Shown here in pieces: positions 1 to 6,660 of a stretch of DNA of 11,919 bases. The notes beneath the pieces were generated by a model. It ran no database searches and had not been told where the DNA came from. It saw nothing but the letters and a program-made list of their open reading frames with translations. Every line of letters begins with the position of its first letter. Position 1 is the first letter of the stretch. Origin of the DNA: JBBQSU01 sp038234815 (GTDB lineage: Bacteria > Planctomycetota > Phycisphaerae > Tepidisphaerales > Tepidisphaeraceae). The translations under genes and the position numbers were made by a program. Location: contig JBBQSU010000105.1 in NCBI GenBank assembly GCA_038234815.1, forward strand, positions 1 to 11,919, read 5' to 3'.

Positions 1-658
1 CCACTTCGATGCGCTCGTGCGCGCTAGTTCGGATGCGGGCGTCGATGGATGTCACGCGACCGACCAGCCACTGCAGCACGTCCACCGTATGAATCCCCTG
101 GTTCATCAGGCAGCCCCCACCGTCGAATTTCCACGTGCCGCGCCAGTCACCGGAATCATAATACTGCTGCGTACGCCACCATTTCACGTCGGCGGTGGCC
201 AGGACGATTCGTCCGAGTTTGCCGGAATCGATGGCGTCTTTCACGAGCCGGGCGGCGGCGTCAAAGCGGTGCTGGCTGATGATCGTCAGTTTTCTGCCCG
301 AGCGCTTTTCGGCGTCGATTATGCGATCGCAGGCCTCGAGCGATACGTCCATGGGCTTTTCGACGATCACATGCTTGCCCGCCAGCAGCGCGCGAACGGC
401 GCCGTCGGCGTGCGTCCCCGAAGGCGTGCAGAAGCTCATCACGTCAATCTCGGGGTCGGCGAGCATTTCCGTATCCGAAGCGTAGATTTTGGTTAGCTCA
501 AACTGCCTGGCGAGGTTTTGGGCGCGCTCGGGGATGATGTCGGCCACGGCAACCAGTTTCGTATCAGAAAGCTGGGCGATGGCCCCAGCATGCGTCGGCC
601 CGATCGCCCCGCAGCCCACGATGCCAAAACGTAACGGAGAGTGATCCATAAGCGTCAT
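1..658 (-). CDS. Gfo/Idh/MocA family oxidoreductase, C-terminus beyond the window
   Basis: The first 219 residues of an NAD(P)-dependent oxidoreductase are visible; the reading frame is still open at the left edge. The N-terminal Rossmann fold starts with RFGIVGCGAIGPTHAG, carrying the GxGxxG-type dinucleotide loop near residues 14-19. The family EKP motif (catalytic lysine) is at residues 100-102. The second domain opens with GGGCLMNQGIHTVDVLQWL at about 180-198, where the family's catalytic histidine is expected (H190); the aspartate usual four residues earlier is N186. The family oxidises or reduces hydroxyl groups of sugars, inositols and sugar acids, so a cytosolic sugar dehydrogenase role is likely, with unknown substrate. 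The ATG at 658 is preferred over the ATG at 649 because a GGGGA element lies about six bases upstream of it. A 158-bp gap with no clear promoter separates it from the next upstream gene on the same strand. Confidence 0.93.
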   Translation of the reverse strand, partial: MTLMDHSPLRFGIVGCGAIGPTHAGAIAQLSDTKLVAVADIIPERAQNLARQFELTKIYASDTEMLADPEIDVMSFCTPSGTHADGAVRALLAGKHVIVEKPMDVSLEACDRIIDAEKRSGRKLTIISQHRFDAAARLVKDAIDSGKLGRIVLATADVKWWRTQQYYDSGDWRGTWKFDGGGCLMNQGIHTVDVLQWLVGRVTSIDARIRTSAHERIEV

Positions 659-816
659 TTTTATCCCCACGCACTGTCGTTGAATAGGCATAGGCAGCGA
701 TCGCCCAGTTGGCAGGTGCTGATTGACCCGGCGGGGCAACTTGCACATCGGCGATCGCTTGACCGCAATTCTTTCCGCGAAGCGTTTGGCGGGTAGGACG
801 CCGGGCTTCGGCGGCA

Positions 817-1992
817 CTAGAGTTTTGGCACGTCCATCCAGGTCCTGCTCTTCCAGGATTTCATGCCCAGTTCGGCCAGTTGCACCCCCTTGGCACCTTC
901 ACGAAGCGAGTACTTCCATGGTTCATTGAGCGCGACGTGCCGGAGGAACATCTCCCACTGGATTTTGAACCCGTTGTCGTATTCGAGGTTGTTAGGGACC
1001 TTCTGCCAGTTGCTGAAAAAATCGATCGGCTGAGCGATATCGGGGTTCCAGACGGGCTTGGGTGTTTCGGCGGCGCTTTGAATGAACACCTCGCGCAGGC
1101 CGGCCACTGCCGTGCCGCGCAGGCCGTCCACCTGCATTGTCAGCAGGTCGTCGCGACGGACGCGGGTACACCAGGAACTATTGAACTGGCACACGGTGCC
1201 GTCCTCCAGCACGAAAATCGCATAGGCGCTGTCGTCGGCGGTGGCGGGAAAAACCCGGCCCGATTCGTCGCACCTCTCGGGCAGATCGGTCGCGCCGTAC
1301 GCCACCAATGATTTAATCTCGCCGAACAATCCGGCGATGACATACTGCCAGTGGCAGAACATGTCGATCATCATTCCCCCGCCGTCTTGCACGCGATAAT
1401 TCCAGCTTGGCCGCTGGGTGGGCTGATCGAAATCCATTCCTGTGAACACCCAGTATCCGAACTCCCCGCGGACGCTGAGAATGCGCTCGAAGAAGCCCAG
1501 TTCCTTCAACATGCGAATTTTCCGCAGGCCCGGCAGGAACAGCTTGTCCTGCACCACGCCGTTTTTCAGGCCGGCATCTTCGCAGAGCTTGGCCAGGCGC
1601 AGCGCCTCGCTGGTGGAAACGGCTGTCGGCTTTTCGCAATAGATTGACTTTTTGGCCTTGACGGCCATTTCAATAAAGCCGGCGCGTTGGAGCGTTCCGC
1701 TGGCGTCGAAGAAAATCTCGTAATCCCCGAACTTGCCTTCGATAGCGCCCTGCAAGTCGGTGGTGAATTTCAGAGGCTTGCCGATGACCGATGGGCCGTA
1801 TTTCTCAGCCAGTTCCGACAGCTTGTTTTCATTGCGCCCCGTGAGGATCGGATCGGGCATCAGCACCAGGTTGGGATTGATGCGCACCCCGCCTTGCTTG
1901 ATGATCGCCAGGATCGACCGCACGAGGTGCTGGTGGGTGCCCATGCGCCCGGTCACACCGTTGAGGATCACGCCAATTCGCCGGGTTTCCAT
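817..1992 (-). CDS. Gfo/Idh/MocA family oxidoreductase
   Basis: This is a complete 391-residue NAD(P)-dependent oxidoreductase, probably acting on a sugar or sugar derivative in the cytosol. The N-terminal Rossmann fold begins IGVILNGVTGRMG (residues 6-18), a glycine loop resembling that of dihydrodipicolinate reductase rather than the usual GxGxxG. The EKP motif is at 120-122, and GGGMMIDMFCHW at 204-215 carries the expected catalytic D210 and H214. A long insertion at about 31-50 follows the first helix. The frame extends upstream to a TTG at 2046, but the ATG at 1992 fits the family start and has GGAG about ten bases before it. It is divergent from the AraC-type gene at 2110, which is the obvious candidate regulator. 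The family is certain; the substrate is unknown. The subfamily differs clearly from the two other Gfo/Idh/MocA genes in the window. Confidence 0.93.
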   Translation of the reverse strand: METRRIGVILNGVTGRMGTHQHLVRSILAIIKQGGVRINPNLVLMPDPILTGRNENKLSELAEKYGPSVIGKPLKFTTDLQGAIEGKFGDYEIFFDASGTLQRAGFIEMAVKAKKSIYCEKPTAVSTSEALRLAKLCEDAGLKNGVVQDKLFLPGLRKIRMLKELGFFERILSVRGEFGYWVFTGMDFDQPTQRPSWNYRVQDGGGMMIDMFCHWQYVIAGLFGEIKSLVAYGATDLPERCDESGRVFPATADDSAYAIFVLEDGTVCQFNSSWCTRVRRDDLLTMQVDGLRGTAVAGLREVFIQSAAETPKPVWNPDIAQPIDFFSNWQKVPNNLEYDNGFKIQWEMFLRHVALNEPWKYSLREGAKGVQLAELGMKSWKSRTWMDVPKL

Positions 1993-1995
1993 GAT

Positions 1996-2025
1996 GGGTG
2001 GTCTCCGCCTGTTTTTAGGGTGGTC
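1996..2025. promoter_or_regulatory. Candidate AraC-type operator, two direct repeats
   Basis: GGGTGGTC occurs at 1996-2003 and again at 2018-2025, a 22-bp period, about two helical turns. It lies between a Gfo/Idh/MocA gene and the divergent AraC-type regulator. AraC-family proteins commonly bind direct repeats about 21 bp apart, so the arrangement fits. The first copy is immediately before the oxidoreductase ATG, so binding there would more likely repress than activate unless transcription starts elsewhere. Only eight bases match, so chance is not excluded. Confidence 0.3.
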
Positions 2026-2109
2026 GTCAGACTTTCTCGGCAACAAGACTAGCCCGGATTGAGGTTATTCCTATGGATTGTTCGGCCAATCTTTGTATTT
2101 TACGGTCAA

Positions 2110-2877
2110 ATGTCCATGGCGGATTTGCAATTTCTGGCTGGGGCGCATGTGCCGGAGTGCGCGCACCACATCGACAAGCATTTTGCTGGGTATCAAACGC
2201 TGCAGTACATGACCGCAGGCACGGTCGATCTGCGACACGGAAACGACACGTTTGTGTTGAACGGGCGGTGGTTCTGGTCGGCCTATCCGGGGCCGCGAGT
2301 TGCGTTTCACGCCGGCGGGGGTACCAAGATCTGGAACCATCGATACATCGCGTTCACCGGCTCACTGGTGGGTCGCTGGACTGCCGACGGGATATTTCCA
2401 ATTGCCCCTCAACCGGCGCCAAAGCTGGCCGATTTGGACGCGCGATTCGATGCGCTTCTCGAACACTCGCGCTCTACCGGCCGCTTGGACCAGCTCCGGG
2501 CGGTCCACTTGATCGAAGGCATCCTGCTGGATCTGGCGCGGCATCGGAGCGCGCGGCCCGCGGCCGAAGCCTGGGTGGCCCGGGCCATGACCCGACTGAC
2601 CGAAAGCGAAGTGGATTGCCCGACGCTGGCCAGCGAGCTGGGCATTTCTGAAAGCACCTTCCGCCGGCGGTTCGCGCAAAGCACGGGCACATCGCCGGTG
2701 GAATTCCGCATCCTCCGACGCATCGGCAATGCCCGGCAATTGCTCAGCGACACCCCCGACGCCATCAAAACCATTGCCCGGCAGCTCGGCTACCGCGACG
2801 TCTTCTTCTTCACCCGGCAGTTCACCCAGCGGGTGGGGGTTTCCCCGGCAGTCTATCGCAAGACCCGCCAGGGGTGA
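2110..2877 (+). CDS. AraC family transcriptional regulator
   Basis: This 255-residue protein has an N-terminal ligand-sensing region (about 1-140, cupin-like in this family, with HGNDTFVLNGRWFW and an RVAFHAGGG strand) and a C-terminal double helix-turn-helix domain. The first HTH is about residues 172-192 (CPTLASELGISESTFRRRF) and the second about 219-240 (IKTIARQLGYRDVFFFTRQF), followed by the family ending GVSPAVYRK. It should bind DNA and respond to a small molecule, likely a sugar. It is divergent from the oxidoreductase at 817-1992 and convergent with the interrupted gene ending at 2921. The start is uncertain: ATG 2110 and ATG 2116 both lack a Shine-Dalgarno sequence, and the frame is open back to a TTG at 2059. 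ATG 2110 is chosen because the protein then begins at a typical sensor domain. Confidence 0.9.
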   Translation: MSMADLQFLAGAHVPECAHHIDKHFAGYQTLQYMTAGTVDLRHGNDTFVLNGRWFWSAYPGPRVAFHAGGGTKIWNHRYIAFTGSLVGRWTADGIFPIAPQPAPKLADLDARFDALLEHSRSTGRLDQLRAVHLIEGILLDLARHRSARPAAEAWVARAMTRLTESEVDCPTLASELGISESTFRRRFAQSTGTSPVEFRILRRIGNARQLLSDTPDAIKTIARQLGYRDVFFFTRQFTQRVGVSPAVYRKTRQG

Positions 2878-2920
2878 CCCTGCCTACGAGCGGCCAGCCT
2901 GTCGCCCGTTGCGAAGCGCA

Positions 2921-3415
2921 TCAGGTGTAATGCAACTGCGCTGTCGCGCGGCACGACGCGCCTGCCACCAGCCTCATCCAGTGCGCGCTTAAGCCGGTCG
3001 GGAACGTGTGCTGGACATATCGATCGGTGCTGAGCGTGAGATATCGCTCAAACTTCCCGTGCCCCATGAAATCCAGTTCAACATGAAATTGGACTGGCTT
3101 GCCGGCGTCGTGCGTGACATGCAAACATTTATGCTCAAAGCCGGTCATCAGATAGGGGTCGCTGGGCTCGTTGGTCTGCACGGCTGTTTCCCACCAAGGC
3201 CCGCCCCAGCCCTTGGGCTTGCCGAAACTCCAGAGGTCATCGGTTTTCCCAAACCACAGACCGGATTGCGGTTCAGCCGTGGTGGGCGACGCGCCGTGTG
3301 ACGGGCTGGCGTTGTCGGCCCCGAGCACGAGCATGCCGCGCCACGAGCAAAAATCGCCATGCACCCACAGATGCGTGCTGATCGGCCGCACGCCCCAGAT
3401 CCGGCCGCCGTACGC
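2921..3415 (-). pseudogene. C-terminal remainder of the gene at 3416-4312, beyond an in-frame TAG
   Basis: Directly after the TAG at 3416-3418 the same frame stays open for 164 codons, beginning AYGGRIWGVRPISTHLWVHG and ending in TGA at 2921. The composition is that of a real protein: rich in Trp, Gly, His and Tyr, with segments such as SGLWFGKTDDLWSFGKPKGW that look like blades of a beta-propeller-type fold. There is no ribosome binding site near the candidate GTG at 3391, so independent translation is unlikely. I read it as the C-terminal third of one ancestral protein of about 463 residues. The alternatives are a sequencing error, a recent nonsense mutation, or stop-codon readthrough. It ends 43 bp from the convergent AraC-type gene, with no terminator hairpin that I can see between them. 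Confidence 0.75.
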
Positions 3416-4312
3416 CTAGGGAGAAAGCTCGTAAAACATTCCGTGGTGGTCCATCAGAAAGCGCTCGTGCTCGGTCTCACGGATGCGGGGCCACTCGGTC
3501 TGCCACTTGTGATCGAAGCAGTGCGACGCCTTGGGCAAGCGATAGGTCGTCCACTTTTTGTCAGAGTTTGTGAATACCTTCATGATCGCCGACGCCTGAT
3601 CCCAGCCCGTGGCAAACATGGTCCCGCCAAAGCCGCCACGCCCGGAAATGCAGGTGAACGGCTTCTCTTCCAGCGTAGTCCAATTTTGGCCATCCCACTC
3701 GGCCAAACGGCCCTGGGACTGCTTGCCCGCCCAGTCAAGTTCGTGATATTCATTGGAGCAAACGACCAGCCGGCCGAACTGGCAATAGCAGTCCTTGAAA
3801 TGCACCTTGCCCTCGCCCATCGTGCCGAGGATCTTCTGCAGGTCAAAAATCTGCGTGCACTCCAGCGTCCTGACATTTAGCTCAAACAGCTCCCCTTCCA
3901 TGGCCATGACATAGACCTTGTTTTCGGGATCGGTCATGTGCCAGGTCGTCCCGCAGACGCGCAGCGGCTGAAGTTCCTTCACCGTGCGGATCTTGTGTTG
4001 GGCGTCTATCACATGAGGACCTATGACGATCTGGTTGGACGGTGAATGGACGAATCGATTGGTGTAGGTGCCGTCGACGCCGAGCGTCTCCGGGACGATC
4101 TCCATCGTCATGTCGGCGTGTATCCTGCGGAGACTGACTCCCCGACCGCTCTTTTCCTTGTGCGAATTGTAGTTCAACACGTACAACTCGCCGGCCCAGG
4201 GCATCAGGATGCCGATGCCGATTTCGGACCGCGGCGGACCGAGATCGGCCACCTGCGCCAAGCTGGGCACCACGCCGCTGAAACTGAGGACTGGGGATTT
4301 CACATCACTCAT
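3416..4312 (-). CDS. Conserved-looking protein of unknown function, cut short by an in-frame TAG
   Basis: The first 298 residues of a protein whose frame continues past the stop at 3416-3418. I do not recognise a named family. Repeated short strands and turns (GELYVLNYN, NKVYVMAMEGELFELN, GRLVVCSNEYHELDW, GRLAEWDGQNWTTLEEK) suggest a beta-propeller, as found in lyases and sugar-binding proteins. No signal peptide or membrane segment is visible, so it is probably cytosolic. The start at 4312 is well supported: AAGGAG lies six bases upstream, and ATGAGTGA overlaps the IclR stop by 8 bp, implying translational coupling. Pairing with an IclR-type regulator suggests a role in catabolism of a small molecule, which is inference. 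If the stop is real, the product lacks its last third, including the aromatic-rich segments, and may not fold. Confidence 0.8.
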   Translation of the reverse strand: MSDVKSPVLSFSGVVPSLAQVADLGPPRSEIGIGILMPWAGELYVLNYNSHKEKSGRGVSLRRIHADMTMEIVPETLGVDGTYTNRFVHSPSNQIVIGPHVIDAQHKIRTVKELQPLRVCGTTWHMTDPENKVYVMAMEGELFELNVRTLECTQIFDLQKILGTMGEGKVHFKDCYCQFGRLVVCSNEYHELDWAGKQSQGRLAEWDGQNWTTLEEKPFTCISGRGGFGGTMFATGWDQASAIMKVFTNSDKKWTTYRLPKASHCFDHKWQTEWPRIRETEHERFLMDHHGMFYELSP

Positions 4313-5030
4313 CGCTTGCTCCTTGGGTAATCTGGTGAGTGGCCGCGCGAAGCGCGTCCGACAATCCAGGGGTTCGTTTGTCGTCCCACACGCCCGACAG
4401 CGCGATCGCCGCCGATTCGTTGTCAATGGCGATCGCCAGTGTGCGTGTGGGTTGATCTTCGTAAGGTTGAATCAATGCAATCTGCTCGCTGCGAATGTTC
4501 GCCAGGGCCTGCATCAACGTGTTGATGCCGCCGGGAAAATTCGGGATATCTTGTTTGGCATAGAGTGCGCGTATCTCGGCGGCGGGCAGGCGCGACAGCA
4601 GCACCATGCCGATGCCCGAACGGGTAGCCGGGAACAGGCCGGTGCGCCCGAGTGCATCGCCGGGCCGGGTGGATGGCCCGCCGTGATAGAGGTAGCTGAC
4701 GTGATTACGCCACAGGACGCCCATCGCCACGCTGAGCTTGTGCTTACGGAGCGATTCAAGCCCGCCCATGGCACGGCGCATCAATCCCGATCCGAACATC
4801 GCCTGCGCCGCCAGAACGTGCATCGCCGGCCCCGGGACGTACTGCTTGGTCTCGTCCTGCTGCGCGATGCCCAGTGCCGAGAGCGTCTTGAGAAGTCTGT
4901 TGACGCGCGTTGGCTCCAGCCGCAGTTGCCGGGCCATTTCTCTCGATCCCACGGGCCTGCCCGCCGACGCCAGGGCCTGAAAACAGGCCAAGCCATCGAT
5001 CAAAGATTGATTGGGCTGGGCAGGAAGCAT
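4305..5030 (-). CDS. IclR family transcriptional regulator
   Basis: A 241-residue regulator with the two-part IclR layout. The N-terminal winged helix-turn-helix is at about 7-67 (SLIDGLACFQALASAGRPVG, then MARQLRLEPTRVNRLLKTL as the recognition region and a wing near 56-66). The ligand-binding domain spans about 70-235 and contains LGRTGLFPATRSGIGMVLLS, the usual effector-pocket segment. IclR proteins control catabolic genes and often their own, responding to aromatic acids, sugar acids or glyoxylate-type ligands; the ligand here is unknown. Its stop overlaps the downstream gene start at 4312, so it likely controls that gene together with itself. The ATG at 5030 begins five bases after a palindrome at 5035-5047 that overlaps the -10 box, consistent with autorepression. 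There is no Shine-Dalgarno sequence and almost no room for a leader. Confidence 0.92.
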   Translation of the reverse strand: MLPAQPNQSLIDGLACFQALASAGRPVGSREMARQLRLEPTRVNRLLKTLSALGIAQQDETKQYVPGPAMHVLAAQAMFGSGLMRRAMGGLESLRKHKLSVAMGVLWRNHVSYLYHGGPSTRPGDALGRTGLFPATRSGIGMVLLSRLPAAEIRALYAKQDIPNFPGGINTLMQALANIRSEQIALIQPYEDQPTRTLAIAIDNESAAIALSGVWDDKRTPGLSDALRAATHQITQGASDE

Positions 5031-5034
5031 GTGA

Positions 5035-5047
5035 TGCTATAATAGCA
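5035..5047. promoter_or_regulatory. Palindrome overlapping the IclR -10 box, candidate autoregulatory operator
   Basis: TGCTATAATAGCA is a perfect inverted repeat with six-base arms around a single A. It covers the -10 hexamer of the IclR promoter. IclR-family operators are typically short palindromes of 12-15 bp, so this is a plausible site where the regulator blocks its own transcription and that of the coupled downstream gene. The palindrome also contains TATAAT on the plus strand, so part of the symmetry could simply reflect a promoter box. Confidence 0.45.
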
Positions 5048-5066
5048 CCAATGGCGCAAACGTCAA
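5039..5066 (-). promoter_or_regulatory. Sigma-70-like promoter of the IclR operon
   Basis: On the minus strand TTGACG (5061-5066) and TATTAT (5039-5044) are separated by 16 bp; each matches the consensus at five of six positions. Only eight bases separate the -10 from the ATG at 5030, which places the expected transcription start at about 5030-5032. The transcript would be leaderless or nearly so, in agreement with the missing Shine-Dalgarno sequence. The promoter also separates this operon from mqnC, which ends at 5098 on the same strand. Confidence 0.6.
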
Positions 5067-5097
5067 TTCCCTATTTTATTTTTCTCGTCGGCCCGGC

Positions 5098-6507
5098 CTA
5101 ACCCAAAATTGGCAATTGTACCTTCACACTTCGATCGGCCGAATCGTCCAAACCCGGTGCCCTTCCGATGAAGCTCTTGTCGATCTGACGCACCTTTCTT
5201 GATCGCTCGCCCGTATCGGGCTGCAGGTCGGGGGAATTCGGGCCGTCGTGGCGACTCAGTACGTTGTAGTACTGATCGCGCTGCGCGGGAATCCACCCGG
5301 CATCCCGAATCAGGCGGCAGATTTCACGGCTATTGAGTTTGTAAGTCGTCCCTGCGGCGCTGACGACGTTTTCCTCCATCATCACGCTGCCCATGTCGTT
5401 GGCACCGAAGAACAATGCCAGTTGCCCAATCTTCGGCCCCATCGTCACCCAACTGCTTTGCAACGACGGCACGTTGTCCAGATACAGCCGTGCGATGGCC
5501 AGCATGCGCAGGTATTCGTCCGATCCGGCCATACGCACGACCCGACCCCGCAGAATGTCGTCGTTAGTTGACTCGTCAAACGGACCATGAACGGCAGGAT
5601 CCCATTCGCCGGCGCGGCCTAACGGAGTGTTCTCGCGCTGAAACGGCCAGTGGATGAACGCGGCGTAGGCTCCAAATGGACCTTCGGTCGAACTGGCGTC
5701 AAAAGCTGATTTTTCAAACACACCCGGATGCTTTCGAGAAATTTCATCGCGACGCGTCCTGCTGTCGGCATGCCCTAAGCTCCGGGCATAGTCCTGCATG
5801 TCGCGGATGTCGCGGAGGTGTTCGATGCGCTCGCGGACGAACTCGATATGCCCGACCAACATGGTGGCGCTGGTGTTCATCCCTTCCTCATGGGCGACGC
5901 GCATCACCCGAAGCCAATCGTCACCGGTGCATTTGCCCAGCCCGATTCGCCGGCGAACTCGGTCGGCGAAAATCTCCCCGCCACCCCCGGGAATAGTGTG
6001 CAGCCCTGCCCGCTTGAACCGGCGGATGATCTCCCGAACGTCCATGCCGAAGAACCGCTCGAACTCGACAAATTCCGGCGGGCTGAAAGCATGTATATGA
6101 ACGTGCGGATAGCTGCTCTTGATGAACCGCAGCAGATCTTCATACCACTCGATGGGCAATTTGTCGTTCATCCCGCCCTGCATCAGCACCTGCGTTCCGC
6201 CGATACTGAGCAGCTCGTCGATCTTCTGTCCGATCTGCTCGAAACTGAGGGTGTAGCTATCGGCGTCGTCGTGATCTCTGCGAAAGGCGCAGAACGTACA
6301 CCGGGCGGTGCAGACGTTGGTGTAGTTGATGTTGCGGTCGATGACGTACGTGCGGTAATCCTCGGGGTGCAGGCGCTGCGAGCGCGCGTGCGCCCACTGC
6401 CCCAGATCATGCAGCGAAGCATGACGGTGCAGTTCCATCGCCTGGGCGTCGGTTAAACGCGATTTCCCGTCGATCACGGCGTCGATGTTGAATGTCAGTT
6501 GGCTCAT
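5098..6507 (-). CDS. mqnC: Dehypoxanthine futalosine cyclase (radical SAM, menaquinone synthesis)
   Basis: MqnC converts dehypoxanthine futalosine to cyclic dehypoxanthine futalosine in the futalosine route to menaquinone, using S-adenosylmethionine and a [4Fe-4S] cluster. The cluster motif CTARCTFC supplies C66, C70 and C73, preceded by the family signature DRNINYTNVC. GGGGEIF at 174-180, FQRENTPLG around 289-297 and GANDMGSVMMEENVVSAAG near 378-396 are strongly typical. At 469 residues it is longer than the usual 360-400. The extra material is a polar insertion at about 237-277, another at about 308-325, and a charged tail after about 430. ATG 6507 is chosen because the family start is close to it; the frame is open to 6618, and no strong ribosome binding site distinguishes the options. 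No other mqn gene is in the window. It is divergent from the Gfo/Idh/MocA gene at 6661. Confidence 0.94.
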   Translation of the reverse strand: MSQLTFNIDAVIDGKSRLTDAQAMELHRHASLHDLGQWAHARSQRLHPEDYRTYVIDRNINYTNVCTARCTFCAFRRDHDDADSYTLSFEQIGQKIDELLSIGGTQVLMQGGMNDKLPIEWYEDLLRFIKSSYPHVHIHAFSPPEFVEFERFFGMDVREIIRRFKRAGLHTIPGGGGEIFADRVRRRIGLGKCTGDDWLRVMRVAHEEGMNTSATMLVGHIEFVRERIEHLRDIRDMQDYARSLGHADSRTRRDEISRKHPGVFEKSAFDASSTEGPFGAYAAFIHWPFQRENTPLGRAGEWDPAVHGPFDESTNDDILRGRVVRMAGSDEYLRMLAIARLYLDNVPSLQSSWVTMGPKIGQLALFFGANDMGSVMMEENVVSAAGTTYKLNSREICRLIRDAGWIPAQRDQYYNVLSRHDGPNSPDLQPDTGERSRKVRQIDKSFIGRAPGLDDSADRSVKVQLPILG

Positions 6508-6551
6508 ATTCTCTGTTAAAGTGTATGGAATCATCGGGACCGCCGGAAGCC

Positions 6552-6570
6552 GTTTCAGGCGAATTGAAAC
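6552..6570. repeat. Inverted repeat between divergent genes, possible operator
   Basis: GTTTCA and TGAAAC form perfect six-base arms around a seven-base spacer, between mqnC (minus) and a Gfo/Idh/MocA gene (plus). The position fits a regulator binding site, but the arms are short, no neighbouring regulator gene points to it, and no clear promoter boxes flank it. Confidence 0.25.
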
Positions 6571-6660
6571 TTCGAGCCAGGCACAAAAGCCCATCAGCCT
6601 CGGCTTCTTTGCAGCCAAGCTCTTTATTTCTTGGCCATTTCTGCTTCAATCGTCGGTCAA

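Noticed and set aside
880..2052. Plus-strand open frames (880-1311, 1351-1647, 1687-2052) opposite the oxidoreductase
   Set aside because: They lie antisense to a full-length Gfo/Idh/MocA gene with intact motifs and show no protein motif or ribosome binding site of their own.
2076..2091. GATTG-TTCGGC-CAATC inverted repeat upstream of the AraC-type gene
   Set aside because: Only five-base arms and no clear promoter beside it; too weak to call an operator.
4209..5042. 277-codon plus-strand open frame
   Set aside because: It runs antisense across the IclR-type gene and the start of its coupled neighbour. Its residue composition (Arg/Gln/His rich, no motifs) is that of a shadow frame.
5818..6456. 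212-codon plus-strand open frame
   Set aside because: It is antisense to mqnC, whose catalytic motifs are unambiguous, and has no recognisable domain.
6508..6540. Possible mqnC promoter (TACACT with TTCCGG 17 bp upstream)
   Set aside because: The -35 match is poor and there is no independent support.
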